NCBI GenBank assembly: GCA_028583685.1
Contig: JAMXIF010001253.1
Coordinates: 27,037,917 to 27,101,916, forward strand
Length of the DNA stretch: 64,000 nucleotides
Origin: Petaurus breviceps papuanus
Lineage: Eukaryota; Chordata; Mammalia; Diprotodontia; Petauridae
Direction: 5' to 3'
The first letter of the stretch is position 1; each line of letters begins with the position of its first letter. Positions 10,746 through 22,384 of this stretch are shown here, piece by piece. Both the position numbers and the translations under genes were made by a program. The notes below the pieces were generated by a model. The model was not told where the DNA came from. It searched no databases and worked only from the letters and a program-made list of their open reading frames with translations.

Positions 10746-12994
10746 TTAATTTCCTGTTCCGACTGGAGTCTTGGTATTAACCCTTTAATTAATATTGAAA
10801 TATAACAACATTTTGAGAAGAAAAAAAAATATTACCTCCTGATCAAGAGAGAAAGCTTTAGCAGCAAAACCAATCTGATAGAAGCCATAGGAACTACACC
10901 ATGTACTAAGATTGATGACAATAACATCAGAACTCCAGTGGGGGAAAAAAACTGGTATGTAATGAAATTATAGAAGTAGAACAAGGGTGTAGTGATGAGA
11001 GAGGAGGCTAGCAAAACCCAGAGCCATTTTATAAAGGGGAGAAATGAAGACTTTGCCTCTCACAGGGGCCCATTATATGCAATACAAGTATATGTAACAT
11101 AGATTATAATGTCCCCTTCAGTTTGACTAGAAGGAATGAAGGGTGATAAGGTTGAAGACTTTCATGATAAGTTTTTCACCCTTTGGGAGCCTTACCCAAG
11201 ATAACTTTATAAGTAAAAGAGACAGAGACAGAAAGACAGACATTAGTTAGAGATATACTGTGTTGGTGGTAGGGCTTGGGGTAAGTAGGAAGTCCTCTTA
11301 TTTAGTAAGTCCTAAATTCTTTTCCCTCACTGAAATAAGTAGTATTCTTTAGATGAAACTAGTCTAAATAAGTCTAGATGTAGTAGCACAGTATGGGATG
11401 GCACACTGGTAAAGGGGTCAAGAGAAGATGCCTTATTTTCTAATAAACTTTGAATTTCTCCCTCTTATGGGAGACCCTGCCCAGGCTGCTACTATAATTC
11501 AAGAACCATAAAGATCCCTGGAAGGAAGTACTGGCCCATAAAATGAGGTACTGCTTAACTTTCTTAGAAAATACCAAGGTCTTTACACTGATATAGCATG
11601 ACTGGTTAACTGTTCTTTATGGCCTGTCTGATACTGACATTCTTAAATTTTATTTGAGTGGGGGCAGATGGGGCAAAGAGAGTTGTAAAATTTTCCCAAA
11701 GAATACTAAGCATTTTTTCATCTAATTTTTGTCTTAGAAAGAAGTCTGAGTTAAAAGAGATTCATAATAATATGCATAACTGTTTTATATCCCCTACAAA
11801 CTTCTGGTGATCAAGAGCTGTGAATTGTTTTATCTTTGCTTCCCTAACATTATAGCCGTGTCTTCTGTGTAGCAGGTGTTTAATATATTTCTTGAATTAG
11901 ACTGAATTCACAATCATATGAATATTGGTTCTGTAATGAGAGACCCTAATAGTTCTGCGTGGTGGAAAGTTGTTCTTTCTCATTCAAAGCAACATGCTAA
12001 AAAGAAATAGAAAGCAAAACTAAGGAAAAGAAATCAAAAGAAAACCCTAATGGCTGTGGAAAGACTGGAGCCCATTTCTCCTAAAAGCAAATCTTCCAAA
12101 TTAACTATATTACTATAGTAATCCAATTGTGGTGGGGAGGGAGGAAAGTAAGAACAACTAAAGAAAGGATTCAGATTTCTCCAAAAGCTCTCTTCTTTTT
12201 ATTAATTGATTTTTTCAAAATGGAATATAGTTTTATTAAGGGAAATGAGTCTGCCAGACCCTGAGACTCTTTTGAACTGTTATAGTAAACATTGCTTTCT
12301 TCTATAAATTTTAAGACTTTTGAGAGAAGTTGTAATTTTAGAAAATATACCTATGTAACTATAGGAAAATCATAAAAGGAAAGTGCCATTAATGATCAAG
12401 AGTCAGCATTGGCTATGAATGACCTCTATAATCTAAGTTATTCCCTTAGGGAATATGATAATAGTTGTTTCCACTAAATAGTGCTACTGTATTTTAGTTG
12501 GGGAGGATTCACGGGGTAAGAATATCTCTACAAGTACTGAGATGCTAGAGATGTATTAAAATCAGAAACATATTGTTTTGTTAAAATGTTTCTATATTTC
12601 GATAGCTCTATGATCTTATAGTAGCACATCTTCCCTCCAATAATGCAGTCTGTAACTCACCCATGTCTTCTTGTTCAGTGTTTATAAAATAGTTCTGTAT
12701 TAAATAGTAACATGAAAAAAAATGATCAGCTTATATGTTATCAGGAAGTTAGTGGAAATGGTGTAGGAATTGAAACTAGGATTTCTTTAAACACATTCTA
12801 GCTCAATTAGGAGTTAACTGTCTGTCTAATATTCCCCAATAGTTAAGATACAGCTCATAATGAACTTCTCTGATCATCCAAAGTCATCCTGGGGCACCTC
12901 TTCTGAACCCTGGAGACACTAACATTACTTCAGCCTGAGCACAACAGAGCCTTCTGTGAAACAAGCTTTATTAGGCAGCAGAGAACTATAGATC
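10746..12994. other. No recognised feature
   Basis: About 2.2 kb of AT-rich sequence with no convincing frame, RNA gene or repeat that I can name. Either unique DNA or relics too worn to recognise by eye. Confidence 0.5.
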
Positions 12995-13150
12995 TTAGAA
13001 CTTTCAGAAGGGACCTCAAGAGATCATCCAATCGAGCCCCTTAGGCAAGCACAGTATTATTATTCACATTTTACAGATGAGAAAAATGAAGCCCAACAAG
13101 ATTGCCCAAGGCAACAGCTAGTATATTGTGGAAAAGTAACTGGAACATAT
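12995..13150 (+). mobile_element. Old MIR/L3-type relic
   Basis: 'gaactttcagaagggacctc', 'aagagatcatccaatcgagc', 'cattttacagatgagaaaaa' and 'gattgcccaaggcaacagct' follow the order of a widespread mammalian relic (gggacctcagagatcatc ... ttttacagatgaggaaa ... ttgcccaaggtcac). Confidence 0.55.
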
Positions 13151-13584
13151 ATCTCCAGTGAAGCTTCTCAATTAGCACAATTGCTACACTTAACCTTTGT
13201 AGGTATCAGCCTGTTCACACTGAAGCGAGAACTAAGAGAGCACTTTGTTCCTTACCTGTTTCAAACTGAAAGAGGCATGAAAATGGCTGTGAAGACCCCC
13301 AGTTTCTGTAACTTTCTTCCCATTCAAAATGAACTAGTATGTGCCTATTACTTATCAGAATTATCAAGAAATCTCTTCTGATGTCACACAGGGTAGGTGG
13401 CATGTCATTCCCTTGAATCCATTCCTGTCATTTTCTCCTAAAGGAAAGGTCAGGGATACCTAACATATTGTTTGTTTGTTGTGTAACAGTTGTATGTTAA
13501 TCTTTAGTTTGGGTAATTTACCATTTTGGCTTTCTCCTTTCAGAAATTGCTATGTGCATATGTATATGCATACATATCAGACAT
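13151..13584. other. No recognised feature
   Basis: Two overlapping opposite-strand frames of 62-66 codons lie at 13181-13403. Neither has a recognisable domain or a homologous neighbour, so I treat them as chance. Confidence 0.5.
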
Positions 13585-14900
13585 TCAATCAATTAAGAAA
13601 CATTCGTTAAGCATTGGTGATAGGAATACTGCTGAGGGGCTGGGGCTAAAAATACAAAAGGAAATAGAGTCCCTGCCTCTTAGTAACATATAACTGGGAA
13701 GAAGGTCAAGGAATAGCATACATATTTAAAGATAAGTAAACCTAGAAATTAGCAATTGATTAGGTATGGGAGGATGAAAGTTGGGAAACAAGATGGCTCC
13801 TGTGTTATGAATTTTGATGACTGGAAGAAATTAATTACCTCAAAATAAATAGGGAAGTTATACAGAGGCATGTCTATAGCAGGAAAAATAATGAGTTTGG
13901 TTTTGGACAGCTTGAATTAGAGAAGTCCATAGGGTGTCCAAGTAGATATGGAAAAGCAGAAAAAGAGCTCAGCATTGAGATGAGGAATAGATTTGTAGAT
14001 TTCAGGATGTGTGTGTAGAACTGATAATTAAATTAAGCATTTCTGATAAGATCATTGAAAGTGTAGAGACAGAGGAGGAGATGACTGAAGACAACTTTGG
14101 GATGCATCCATATATAATAGGTGAGACATGGATGATGATCTGGCAAAGGAAAATGGGAAGAATCTGTTAGACATGTATAAGAATAAAGTTACAAAAATTC
14201 AAGGAGGGAAGTCTAATCAAAAGAAGAAGATGATTAACAGTCAGTAAGCCTAAAAGTATTTCTAAAATGTTTACTGTATGTCAGATACTGCAAATGCTAG
14301 GGACATAAGAAAAAACAGAATTGGTAATGAGTTCATATTTTAATGGTAGAGACAAGGTGTAAATAGCAATGCAAATATAAGATAAACAGTGAAGATGTAA
14401 GGTAAGAGGAAGGTACCAGAAGCTGGGGAGACCAGGAATAATGTCAAATGATACAGAAAGATCAAAAACGATGAAGATGGAGAAAATGCCATTGAACTGA
14501 GTAAAACTAGTAATTAGTGACGTTGGAGTAGCTTTAATTAAATAATGAAACCACAAACCAGACTTCACCAGGGTGAAGAAATAATTAGGAGGTGAGGAAA
14601 TAGAGATGTGGAGTATAGACAACAATTTTCTAGGAGTTTGACTATGAAAGGACGGAGAGACATATGGCAATAGCTTAATAAGATGCTGGAACCTAGAGGC
14701 TTTTTTAAGGATAGAGAAGAGTGGGTATGTTTGTAGGCTGCAGGAAAAAAACCTATAAAGAGAGATTAAAGATTAGAGAAAGGAGGGAATATAATAAGAA
14801 GAATCTGAGGAAGAGAGGTAGGGGGGTGGGATCAAGACATGCTAAGGAGGAGGCTTTGAGGAAGCAAAGGGCCATAAACAACCACTCCTTAGATTAATAA
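13585..14900 (-). mobile_element. L2 LINE, long antisense copy
   Basis: Starts with the antisense 3' end ('aattaagaaacattcgttaa', 'agagtccctgcctcttagta'). It continues through antisense ORF2: 'gagtttggttttggacagct', 'agagaagtccatagggtgtc', 'ggatgatgatctggcaaagg', 'ggagatgactgaagacaact' and 'gagtatagacaacaattttc'. Fossil coding region only. The 129-codon frame at 14281-14670 is partly this decayed ORF2. Confidence 0.65.
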
Positions 14901-15529
14901 ATCAGAGAGAAGAGATATTCAAGCTGTGGCAAAATTCAGGGATATAGACAGTGATGCAGGCACTTGCTTCACTCAAGTTTTTCATCGTCAACTCAATTCA
15001 GTTTTAGCCAAGTATTGCCCTTTTGGAGTCATGAATCTCTGGAGAGGCTCAAGATCCAAAGCACTTAAGGGGAAGGGAAATGAGATTGTGCTCAGTGGGA
15101 ATATGGGAGGTAATTATTTTCTGTTGCTTTGCTATTTATTTTGTCCTGAAGAAACGTTATACAATATGTTTCTAAACTTAATAGTTGACTTGATTTTCTA
15201 GCAGCTATTGAACTGCATATCTTCAACATGAGCTTCATTCTAAGGTTTCCAGAGTGATATTTTTTGGATAAAAATGGAGAATAATTTTTTTTTGTAAAAA
15301 TGAACCCCACTTCAATTGATCTAAACTGTTTGATAAATCAAGGGATTATTGGAATTTAAGAGAACTTGTCAACAATGTTTGCCTTAGGTCTTGAGTGACT
15401 AGAGAACAGGAACTTCCATCTGTCCAATTCATTTCATATACCATTTAGTGTTGTATTATAGAGATCAGATGCTTCTTTTATTAGTCAAATTATTTTATTT
15501 TAACCTTTTGGGCTCTGACACTCCAAACA
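14901..15529. other. No recognised feature
   Basis: A 91-codon plus-strand frame (14926-15201) has no domain I recognise and lies next to repeat relics. I do not call it a gene. Confidence 0.45.
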
Positions 15530-15793
15530 TTACTACCATGCCATATCTACTTTCCTAACCTGGAAGTTTCCTCCATAACCCCTGAAGCCCCATTCCTGGG
15601 TACTCATAAGTACCTCCTGGAACCTCCATTTTGATCATCTGTTATTACCCTCCTGGCTCAGCTTTTAATTTATAAATTTCACTACTGTGCTCCTGAATTA
15701 GTACCTTCCACACTTGCCACAGCCCAAACAACTCCGCTTTTGACTCCCTTTTAAGTGCTGGTGTTCCTCCCCCCTTTTAGAATGTAAGTCCTA
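15530..15793 (+). mobile_element. L2-like relic, split by SINE and (TTTC)n
   Basis: A C/T-rich stretch ending 'ccttttagaatgtaagtcct', the usual start of the L2 3' UTR. The continuation ('catttgtatctccaacataa', 'cacttaataaatacttgttt') appears after the tract at 16253-16315. Confidence 0.5.
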
Positions 15794-15920
15794 GGGCAGC
15801 TAGGTGGCACAGTGGATAAAGAATCTGCCCTGTCGTTAGGAATACCTGAGTTAAAATCCAACCTCAGACACTTATGGCTATGTGATCTTAGGCAAGTCAC
15901 TTAACACCATTGCCTCAAAA
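15794..15920 (+). mobile_element. Monomeric marsupial tRNA-SINE
   Basis: 'gggcagctaggtggcacagt' (A-box region) is followed by 'gaatacctgagttaaaatcc' (degenerate B box) and 'gtgatcttaggcaagtcact' with the 'aacaccattgcctc' end. This is the abundant marsupial SINE head (WALLSI / opossum SINE type). It sits inside an L2 3' UTR. Confidence 0.75.
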
Positions 15921-15947
15921 GATAAAAAAGTCTCTTGAGACCTGTTC

Positions 15948-15959
15948 TTTTTTTCTTTT

Positions 15960-15991
<32 letters not shown>

Positions 15992-16189
15992 CCTTTCTTT
16001 CCTTCTTTCTTTCATTTCTCCTTTTCTTTCTGTCTCTCTGTATCTCTTTCTGTCGCTTTCTTTCTGTCTCTTTCTCTCTTTTTTCTTTCTCTCTTTTTCT
16101 TTCTTTCTTTCTTCCTTCCTTTCTTCCTTCCTTCCTTTCTTTCTTTCTTTTTTCCTTCCTTTCTTTTTCTTTCTTTCTTTCTTTCTTTT

Positions 16190-16249
<60 letters not shown>

Positions 16250-16252
16250 TCA
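15948..16252. repeat. (TTTC)n / (TTCC)n polypyrimidine tract
   Basis: About 300 bases of almost pure pyrimidine on the plus strand, with a clean TTTC array over the last 60 bases. The Lys/Glu/Arg and Phe/Ser/Leu frames of 94-160 codons here are simple-sequence artefacts. Confidence 0.95.
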
Positions 16253-16315
16253 TTTGTATCTCCAACATAATACAGTGTCCAGTGCAAACTAAACACTTAA
16301 TAAATACTTGTTTGA
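16253..16315 (+). mobile_element. L2 3' terminus continuing from 15793
   Basis: 'tttgtatctccaacataata', 'cagtgtccagtgcaaactaa' and 'acacttaataaatacttgtt' are the L2 end that follows the unit interrupted by the SINE and the TTTC tract. Confidence 0.6.
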
Positions 16316-17694
16316 ATTTTTTTTTTTGGTGGGGGAAGGAGCAAACCTGGTCTCTGCCCTGGGACTGTAGAAGGAAATATCCTAATTTGTAAGCATAAAC
16401 CTACTGTCTTCTACTGAAAACTACTTTTACAAATCTATCAGGAAAAAATAGAGATATCTTTCTATTTTGACTTTCCCAAACCAAGTCTAGTTCTCTGACT
16501 TCATAAAATCCAATCTACTGTTATAATAGTTTTGGTGGTGGCTTTCTAAAACCCTTTCTTTCATATTTATGCAGCAGATAAAAAAAATCAGAGAGTATCT
16601 GGATTTATCTAGTGGAGAAAAATGAGGTCTAATGTGTAAATATGGTATAAGTTTCTATTATACATGCCTAAGAAGGATCTGAAGGATCCCCTCCAGAGAT
16701 AGCCTAAGCATTTAAAAAGCATTGTTTGGGATTCTTGGACCCTGAATGCACCTATGCTACATGAGTCAACTCCATCTCCATGTTAACCATATAGATTTTG
16801 TTGTTTGTTAGTTGGTTGTTAGGTTTTTGGTTTTGGTTTTTTGAGTGGTAGGGAGGGAATACATTTCAGGCCAACAAGAAGGGCCTCTAAGAAATCACTT
16901 TTATTAGTGTCTTTATTTTTTTCACATAGAGGAATTTGTGCATCAAATTGAATTGAATACATCAAATATCTGAGCAATAGGCTACATATAAACATATAGA
17001 TGTTCATTCATTGGTATGGTCAACTCATTCATGTCATCGGCCAAGGAAATATTTTAGTTGGTTCAATTCCCATTGGACCATTAAACCAATGATATATCTT
17101 GCTGCCGTGACTAAAGCAAAACCTAAAAGCATCCTCCTGCTCCCTACTGGAAAAAAAAATCCACCTTTCAGTTATAAGCTTTATTCTTCCAAGAGAAGCA
17201 TAAAAGATGATTAAAAAAAAAAAGACATTGTTCTTTCTCCTCCTAGCCTTCTTTATTTTGACTCTCAATCCATATATGGTTTTTAAGATACCTAAGTTAC
17301 TAATTTAGATTAGATATCAATTATTCCTCTCTATGGTATTCACTCTTGTTTTTTTCTCCCTTTTAATCAGTAAGTCATCTTTTCAGAAGTGGATAGTCCC
17401 AGAAGGTTTTAAAACTTCTGCTCCAAAGTTCATCCACACATTTTTATCTCTCCATTTCTCTTTAAAAAAAAACTACTAAAGTTTAGTTTTTAAAGGTAAT
17501 TTACTCATTTTCAATTAAGCAGATATTTATTAAGTCCTACTATGTGTAGGGTAAAAGGGAGGTATGATAAAGTATAAATTATAATTTAATGATAATAAGA
17601 GATAAAGGAGGAGGGAGGGAGACAGACAGAAAGGAGGAGGGATGAGAGAGAGGAAGAGTGTTAAGATTAAAAAAAAAAAACTTTCTTCAAAAGA
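16316..17694. other. No recognised gene
   Basis: Mostly unassigned AT-rich DNA. A small antisense L2 end may lie at 17515-17560 ('agatatttattaagtcctac'), and a GA-rich patch lies at 17600-17660. The frames of 62-79 codons at 16819-17268 lack any recognised domain. Confidence 0.45.
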
Positions 17695-17850
17695 CCAGTT
17701 TGTATAGTATAAGAATTATCTTCCCTAGTTTACAGTTGAGAAAACTGACATTCACTAAAGTGAAATAAATCATTCACATGGCTAGCAAGGTACATATAGA
17801 ATTTAAAGCCAGATCTCTTGACTTCAAGCTCAAGCATTTTATGCTACTAG
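17695..17850 (+). mobile_element. MIR-like relic
   Basis: 'ttacagttgagaaaactgac', 'cacatggctagcaaggtaca', 'gaatttaaagccagatctct' and 'gacttcaagctcaagcattt' follow the SINE/LINE tail order 'gaggaaactgaggc ... cagctagtaag ... ccagatct'. Confidence 0.5.
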
Positions 17851-18031
17851 AAAATATATTTCACTCTCTTTTGTAATATTGTCCATGACTCTAAAAACAT
17901 AAGCGAGTAGATGAGAAGAAACAATGTAGGAGAAAATAAACTTGCACCAATGTTATCAGAATCCTAACAATCCTCTAACCAGCAATTTCCACCCCAACCC
18001 ATCCTTGTATCAACATATTAAAAAAATTGTA

Positions 18032-18145
18032 GGGGCAGCTAGGTGGTGCAGTGAATAGAGCACTGGCCCTGCAGTCAGGAGGACTTGAGTTCAAATCTGG
18101 CCTTAGACACTTGACATACTTCCTAGCTGCGTGACTTTGGGCAAG
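18032..18145 (+). mobile_element. Monomeric marsupial tRNA-SINE, 5' part
   Basis: 'ggggcagctaggtggtgcag', 'gagcactggccctgcagtca' and 'ggaggacttgagttcaaatc' are the tRNA-like head; 'ctagctgcgtgactttgg' then runs up to GCAAG. The element is cut here by an LTR and resumes at 19190 with 'gcaagtcacaaccccaactg'. Confidence 0.85.
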
Positions 18146-19189
18146 TGTAATGCCAAGCAAAGGCAACTTCCCAAGGTTCAAAATACCAGCATAGGTGCTC
18201 TCCATTTTATTCAGTGACAAATTAAGAACAGAGAGAATCAACACATGGCATAATTCAAAATACAGCATTTACCAAGTGTGATTCAATAATCTCCAAATAC
18301 TACCCCACTCCTGGACTTCACATTCATTTAATCAATCCCAAAGTCCCTCTCCTAAGTACTACTCCACCCCTAGGCTATACATTCATTTAGTCCATCACAA
18401 ATCCCCTCTTCACAAATGGAGATTAGTTTCCAATCATAAGTAAAGTACATTCATTTGTTCAATACAGAGCACAAAAAGGTCAAAAGTTCCCCACCCCTGG
18501 ATCACAATTGCATCTACCCCACAGTTACAACAAGCTTAAGCACAGCATTTAATACCCAAAGAGAGGTCTTTTCTTCATCTTGACTCGAGGCAAGGTCTCA
18601 GCAATCTTTTTTCCTGGGGAGACAAAGCCTAGCAAGGCCACAAGATACATTGCCAGTGTCTTCATTAATTCATTCTGTGTCTGCAGAACAGTCCTAGGAC
18701 CCCTGAAAACATTAGCAAAACCCCCTTCCAGGATTTCTGTAAACATACAACAAGAAAATCCTTCTTCGGGGCTCCTGAACCACCAGCAAGGTTACATAAC
18801 CTCTGCAACAACAGCACTGTCTTTCACCAGTGGACAAATCTGGCAAAACAACATCAAAACAGACAAAGTACCAGCATAACAGCCATGTCTCCTCAGTCCT
18901 TGGCAGCTCTGGGTGGCAGCTCTCAAAAGTCCTGGGCAATTCAAAGTGGCCTTCAGCAATCCTCTCAGTCTCTCTCTGCCTCCAAGATGCTGCTTCCAAA
19001 AAGTTCTTCTGCCTCTCTCTTTTCTTGTGTCTCTCTAAATTTACGTCACCAGCTCTTCCCAGTTCAGCCCTCTCTTTTCATGTCAACAAGTCCATCCCAC
19101 AAGTGGGATTCACGAGCTCTGGGTTTTAACACAATCAAACCAAAAACCAAGCCAATACAGGGGGATCTTTAAATTTCATTACTATTACA
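18146..19189 (-). mobile_element. Solo LTR of an endogenous retrovirus-like element (1044 bp), fossil
   Basis: Inserted in the SINE at 18032, with a perfect 5-bp target duplication GCAAG (18141-18145 and 19190-19194). Its ends are the inverted pair TGTAAT...ATTACA. A polyadenylation signal AATAAA on the minus strand (18206-18211) lies about 60 bases from the 3' end, which sets the orientation. No internal coding region is present, as expected after recombination between two LTRs. A 5-bp duplication fits ERVL/class III or some class I elements. The clean duplication suggests moderate age. Confidence 0.85.
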
Positions 19190-19221
19190 GCAAGTCACAA
19201 CCCCAACTGCCCTCCAAAAAG

Positions 19222-19223
<2 letters not shown>
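19190..19223 (+). mobile_element. Monomeric tRNA-SINE, 3' part
   Basis: 'gcaagtcacaaccccaactg' and 'ccctccaaaaagc' complete the SINE begun at 18032. The usual A tail is replaced by or has grown into an AT microsatellite. Confidence 0.8.

Positions 19224-19295
<72 letters not shown>
19224..19295. repeat. (AT)36 microsatellite
   Basis: Seventy-two bases of uninterrupted alternating AT directly at the SINE 3' end. It probably arose from the tail. Confidence 0.97.
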
Positions 19296-19298
<3 letters not shown>

Positions 19299-19324
19299 TT
19301 ATTTCTAACCAAAACAGGACAAAG

Positions 19325-19510
19325 TAAAAGGTAGTGTGGTATAGTAGGAAGAGCACTTCAGTTCCAGGTCACATGAGCAATAACTTGTTTAAAAAATTCC
19401 ATATGCTAAGTACTGTTAGTAAACACTGGAGAATACAAAAAGAGAAAGAAAACAGCTTATGAAAATGAGCTCTAAAAAAGTTCACCTTCTAATGGAGGGA
19501 GATTAAACAT
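19325..19510. mobile_element. MIR head (+) next to an antisense L2 end
   Basis: 19325-19380 reads 'ggtagtgtggtatagtagga' and 'agagcacttcagttccaggt' (MIR 5' end). 19385-19505 reads 'atatgctaagtactgttagt' and 'gttcaccttctaatggaggg' (reverse of the L2 end). Both are old. Confidence 0.5.
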
Positions 19511-20035
19511 GTAGAAGGGTTTAGCTACAGGGTGGATGGTAAAGCCTAAGAGAGGTTATCCGCTCCTGCTGGAGTGACCACCACCACTGGGTAGGGGTGC
19601 AAGGATATTCTGGTTTCCAGCAAGCAACAGTAGTCACTCTATAGCCAAGAGTGGAAAAGAGGAAGGAAAGCACTGGCAGGTTGGGAGGGGGCTAAGGGCT
19701 GTGGAATGTAAAGTGTGGTCCTAATTAGCCTATTTCTGGCCAGGTCCCTCCATGCACTTTCACTATGTGGCCTACCTGAGACAGGAAAAAGTTGAGTCCT
19801 GCTTGCCTGCCAGAAGGACAATACTTAAACCTTCATAGATATATAGCTAGAATTTTATTCTTTTTTCCTTTAAATTTTTTTTAGAAAAAAAAAAGACTAT
19901 CACTTGAGAAAGTAACCTTCCTTCTTTCAATTATGGATGTGAGTATGTAGATAATGCCAATCTTAGGATCAAAGTACTTGGGTTCTAGTACATGACCTTT
20001 CGTCTAGATATAAAACCTTTGCAAACATTAATATA
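19511..20035. other. No recognised feature
   Basis: Mixed-composition sequence. A 60-codon minus frame at 19639-19821 has no domain I can name. Confidence 0.5.
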
Positions 20036-20818
20036 TTATGTATCTAAATGCTAGCTGCTATCATTCATTTTCCCTATATCCCTGCTGAAGGCACCACCAT
20101 CTTCCTAATCACCCATGCTTGAAATCCCAGTGTCATCTTCAACTCCCCCTTCTTTCACTTATCTCATATATCCAATCTGTTGCTATGGCTTATCAGTTTT
20201 GCTTTCACAATATCTCTAAATGCATTCTCTGGTTCAGGCCCTCGGTATCGTTTACCTGGACTTTTGCAATAGTCTTTTAACCTGTTCTCCCTGCCTCTAA
20301 TCCCTCACTACTCCAATCCATCCTCCACTCAGCTGCCAAGGTAATTTTTCTACCTATCCCCTATGAAATTCAGTACATCCCTGATCCTTCTAGGTACATC
20401 TATAAATTCATTTTTCTGTCATTTAAAACTCTTTATTTCCTGCCTCTTCCTATGGCTCTAAGTACTGATGATCCACTCCAAGTCAATCAATGCACCTTCC
20501 TCTCCTCCATACAATCTACAGTGTCCTAGTTGCAGTTTCTCACCTAGAACACAGTCTACCACCTCCATGCATTTGCACACTCTTTCATGTGTGGAATGCT
20601 CTTTCCCCTCAGCTCTACCTTTTAGTTTCCTTGACTTCCTTAAACATTCAGCCTAAATGCAACTTACTCTAGGAAGAATTACCTGTTCCTTTCAATTTCT
20701 CATCTCTTTCTTTCCCAGGGTTCCTTTCATTTATTCTGTATATATCTTGCTTCTAGTTTTTTTTTTTTTTACCATGTTGTCTCCCCCAGTATGATGATGA
20801 TGATGATGATCAATATTT
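20036..20818 (+). mobile_element. L2 LINE, ORF2 end and 3' UTR, part 1
   Basis: Classic L2 order: 'tcctaatcacccatgcttga', 'catcttcaactcccccttct', 'cactactccaatccatcctc', 'actcagctgccaaggtaatt', 'tcatgtgtggaatgctcttt' and 'catgttgtctcccccagtat'. A short (GAT)n lies at 20791-20810. The final L2 piece resumes at about 21335. Confidence 0.8.
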
Positions 20819-21115
20819 TTTTTTAAGCAATTGGGGTTAAGTAACATGCTCAAGGTTACACGGCCAGTTATTTATGGGTGTGGTGCTGAGTAGCTGAGGC
20901 CGGATTTGATCCAGGTCATCCCGACACTGGAGCCGGTGCTCTTACTCACTGAGCCACCTGGCCACCCCTAAGCAATTGGGGTTAAGTAACTTGCTCAAGG
21001 TTACATGGCCAGGTGTTTCTGGGTAGGTACTAAGTGTCTGAGCCTGGATTCGATCTCCAGTTCTTCTCAACACTGGAGCCAGTGTTCTTACTCGCTGTGC
21101 TACCTGGCCACCCTT
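20819..21115 (-). mobile_element. Dimeric tRNA-derived SINE, copy 1
   Basis: Two about 150-base units in tandem on the minus strand, each with an A-box-like 'gctcagtgagtaagagc' and a B-box-like 'gatcgaatcc' region and the end 'ttaaccccaattgctta'. The 13-bp target duplication ATGATCAATATTT is perfect (20806-20818 and 21116-21128). The unit nearer the 5' end has the 'caaccagaaacacctggcc' type centre and the 3' unit has 'cacacccataaataactggcc'-type text. The poly-A tail supports L1-driven spread. Confidence 0.85.
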
Positions 21116-21128
21116 ATGATCAATATTT

Positions 21129-21334
21129 ATATGGTATTTCCTATTTCCCAGTACTTTACAGTTATGTCATCTGATCTTCACAACAACCCTGAAAGATAAG
21201 ATAATATAAACCCATTTTACAGATTAGGAAACTGAGGCAAATATGTTACATGATTTGCCCAGAGTAACACAGTGACTGAGGCCAAATATAAACTCAAGTC
21301 TATCCTTATACCAGAGCAAGCCACTGTAACTACT
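21129..21334 (-). mobile_element. MIR/CORE-SINE-like tail, antisense type
   Basis: 'tttacagttatgtcatctga', 'tcttcacaacaaccctgaaa', 'cccattttacagattaggaa' and 'gatttgcccagagtaacaca' is the common mammalian relic read from its tail side. It separates the two L2 parts. Confidence 0.55.
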
Positions 21335-21460
21335 GAAGGAGAATGTGAATGTTCAATATCAATGTGAATCTTCAATAGCCTTTCTTTATTCCTGAGAACT
21401 TAGCACAGTGCCTGGGACATGATCAGCTCTTACAAATATTTGTTGATTGAACAATCTATA
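21335..21460 (+). mobile_element. L2 3' terminus, part 2
   Basis: 'attcctgagaacttagcaca', 'gtgcctgggacatgatcagc' and 'caaatatttgttgattgaac' are the L2 terminal sequence, continuing the copy at 20036-20818 after younger insertions. Confidence 0.75.
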
Positions 21461-21515
21461 CTCTTCTGTTCAGCATACCAGATAAACAGTGTAACTAAGT
21501 TGAAAAACACTTCCC

Positions 21516-21520
<5 letters not shown>

Positions 21521-21560
<40 letters not shown>

Positions 21561-21562
21561 CA
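21521..21562. repeat. (CA)n microsatellite
   Basis: About 20 CA units with one G interruption near the right end. Confidence 0.95.
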
Positions 21563-21859
21563 GATCCAAGGGAGCAAGAGTTCACACTAGTATCAAATAA
21601 TTTATGAGGTATCTTTGGCACCCAGAAATATGGGATCTTTGAGCTTCAAGATAATACAGCCTTTGAATCCTTATTTCTGGACTTCAACTACATAGCAAAA
21701 TAAAGGAGATCTGAAATTCTCAATTTAGTGAGTATATTTATTTATTGGACATTATTTAAAAGTTACCCTGATACTTAATTAGTTTATTTCTAGGAGTTCA
21801 TATTATTTAATCAATTTAATAATTAATGCTACCAATATATTTGTCTAGTTGGTGGCTGG

Positions 21860-22260
21860 ACTTTTTAGTCCCTGGGAACAACAACAAAGGTCTAGTAATT
21901 TACCCTAGGGACTTCTTGTCCTTACAGGAAGAATTCCTTCATAATACCTACCCTAAATCTTTGCTGTTGTCATTTCAGCCTATTCCTTCATCTCCTTTTC
22001 ATAGTGCAAAGAACAGCTCCTGTCACTCATACTAAATCCCTTTATAGATCTGAAAATTGTAATTAACTCTCCCTAAGCCTTCTTTCCTCGTCTATATAAA
22101 CCCAATTATTTTAGCCTTTCCTTAGAGGTTCCATTCCCAAACTTTTAATCATTTTTATTGTTCTCTTCTGGACCCTCTCCAAGTTACCCATATCAAATGT
22201 AAGACCCCAAACGGAATGCAGAGTTTGGTCAATGTCTTGGCTAATGCAACAGGGGGCACT
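21860..22260 (-). mobile_element. L3/CR1 LINE relic, antisense
   Basis: 'ttattttagcctttccttag', 'aggttccattcccaaacttt', 'ttgttctcttctggaccctc', 'tccaagttacccatatcaaa' and 'gtaagaccccaaacggaatg' match the antisense CR1/L3 order ('ccctcctctggacactctcc ... aatgtggtgcccagaactg'). Confidence 0.65.
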
Positions 22261-22384
22261 CCTTTACTGTCCCCCCAGGCAGCACTCCAGGATCATGCTG
22301 TCTTTTATCAGCTGACTCATAAATCTGGAGCAGAGAGATGTAAACAACAATGATCTCCAGTACGTTCCAATGTAAATGAGGGGT

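Noticed and set aside
15910-16392. Frames of 94-160 codons rich in Phe/Leu/Ser or Lys/Glu/Arg
   Set aside because: Direct translations of the TTTC simple repeat.
21521-21562. CRISPR-like or satellite array
   Set aside because: Plain CA microsatellite; no direct repeats with unique spacers occur anywhere in the window.
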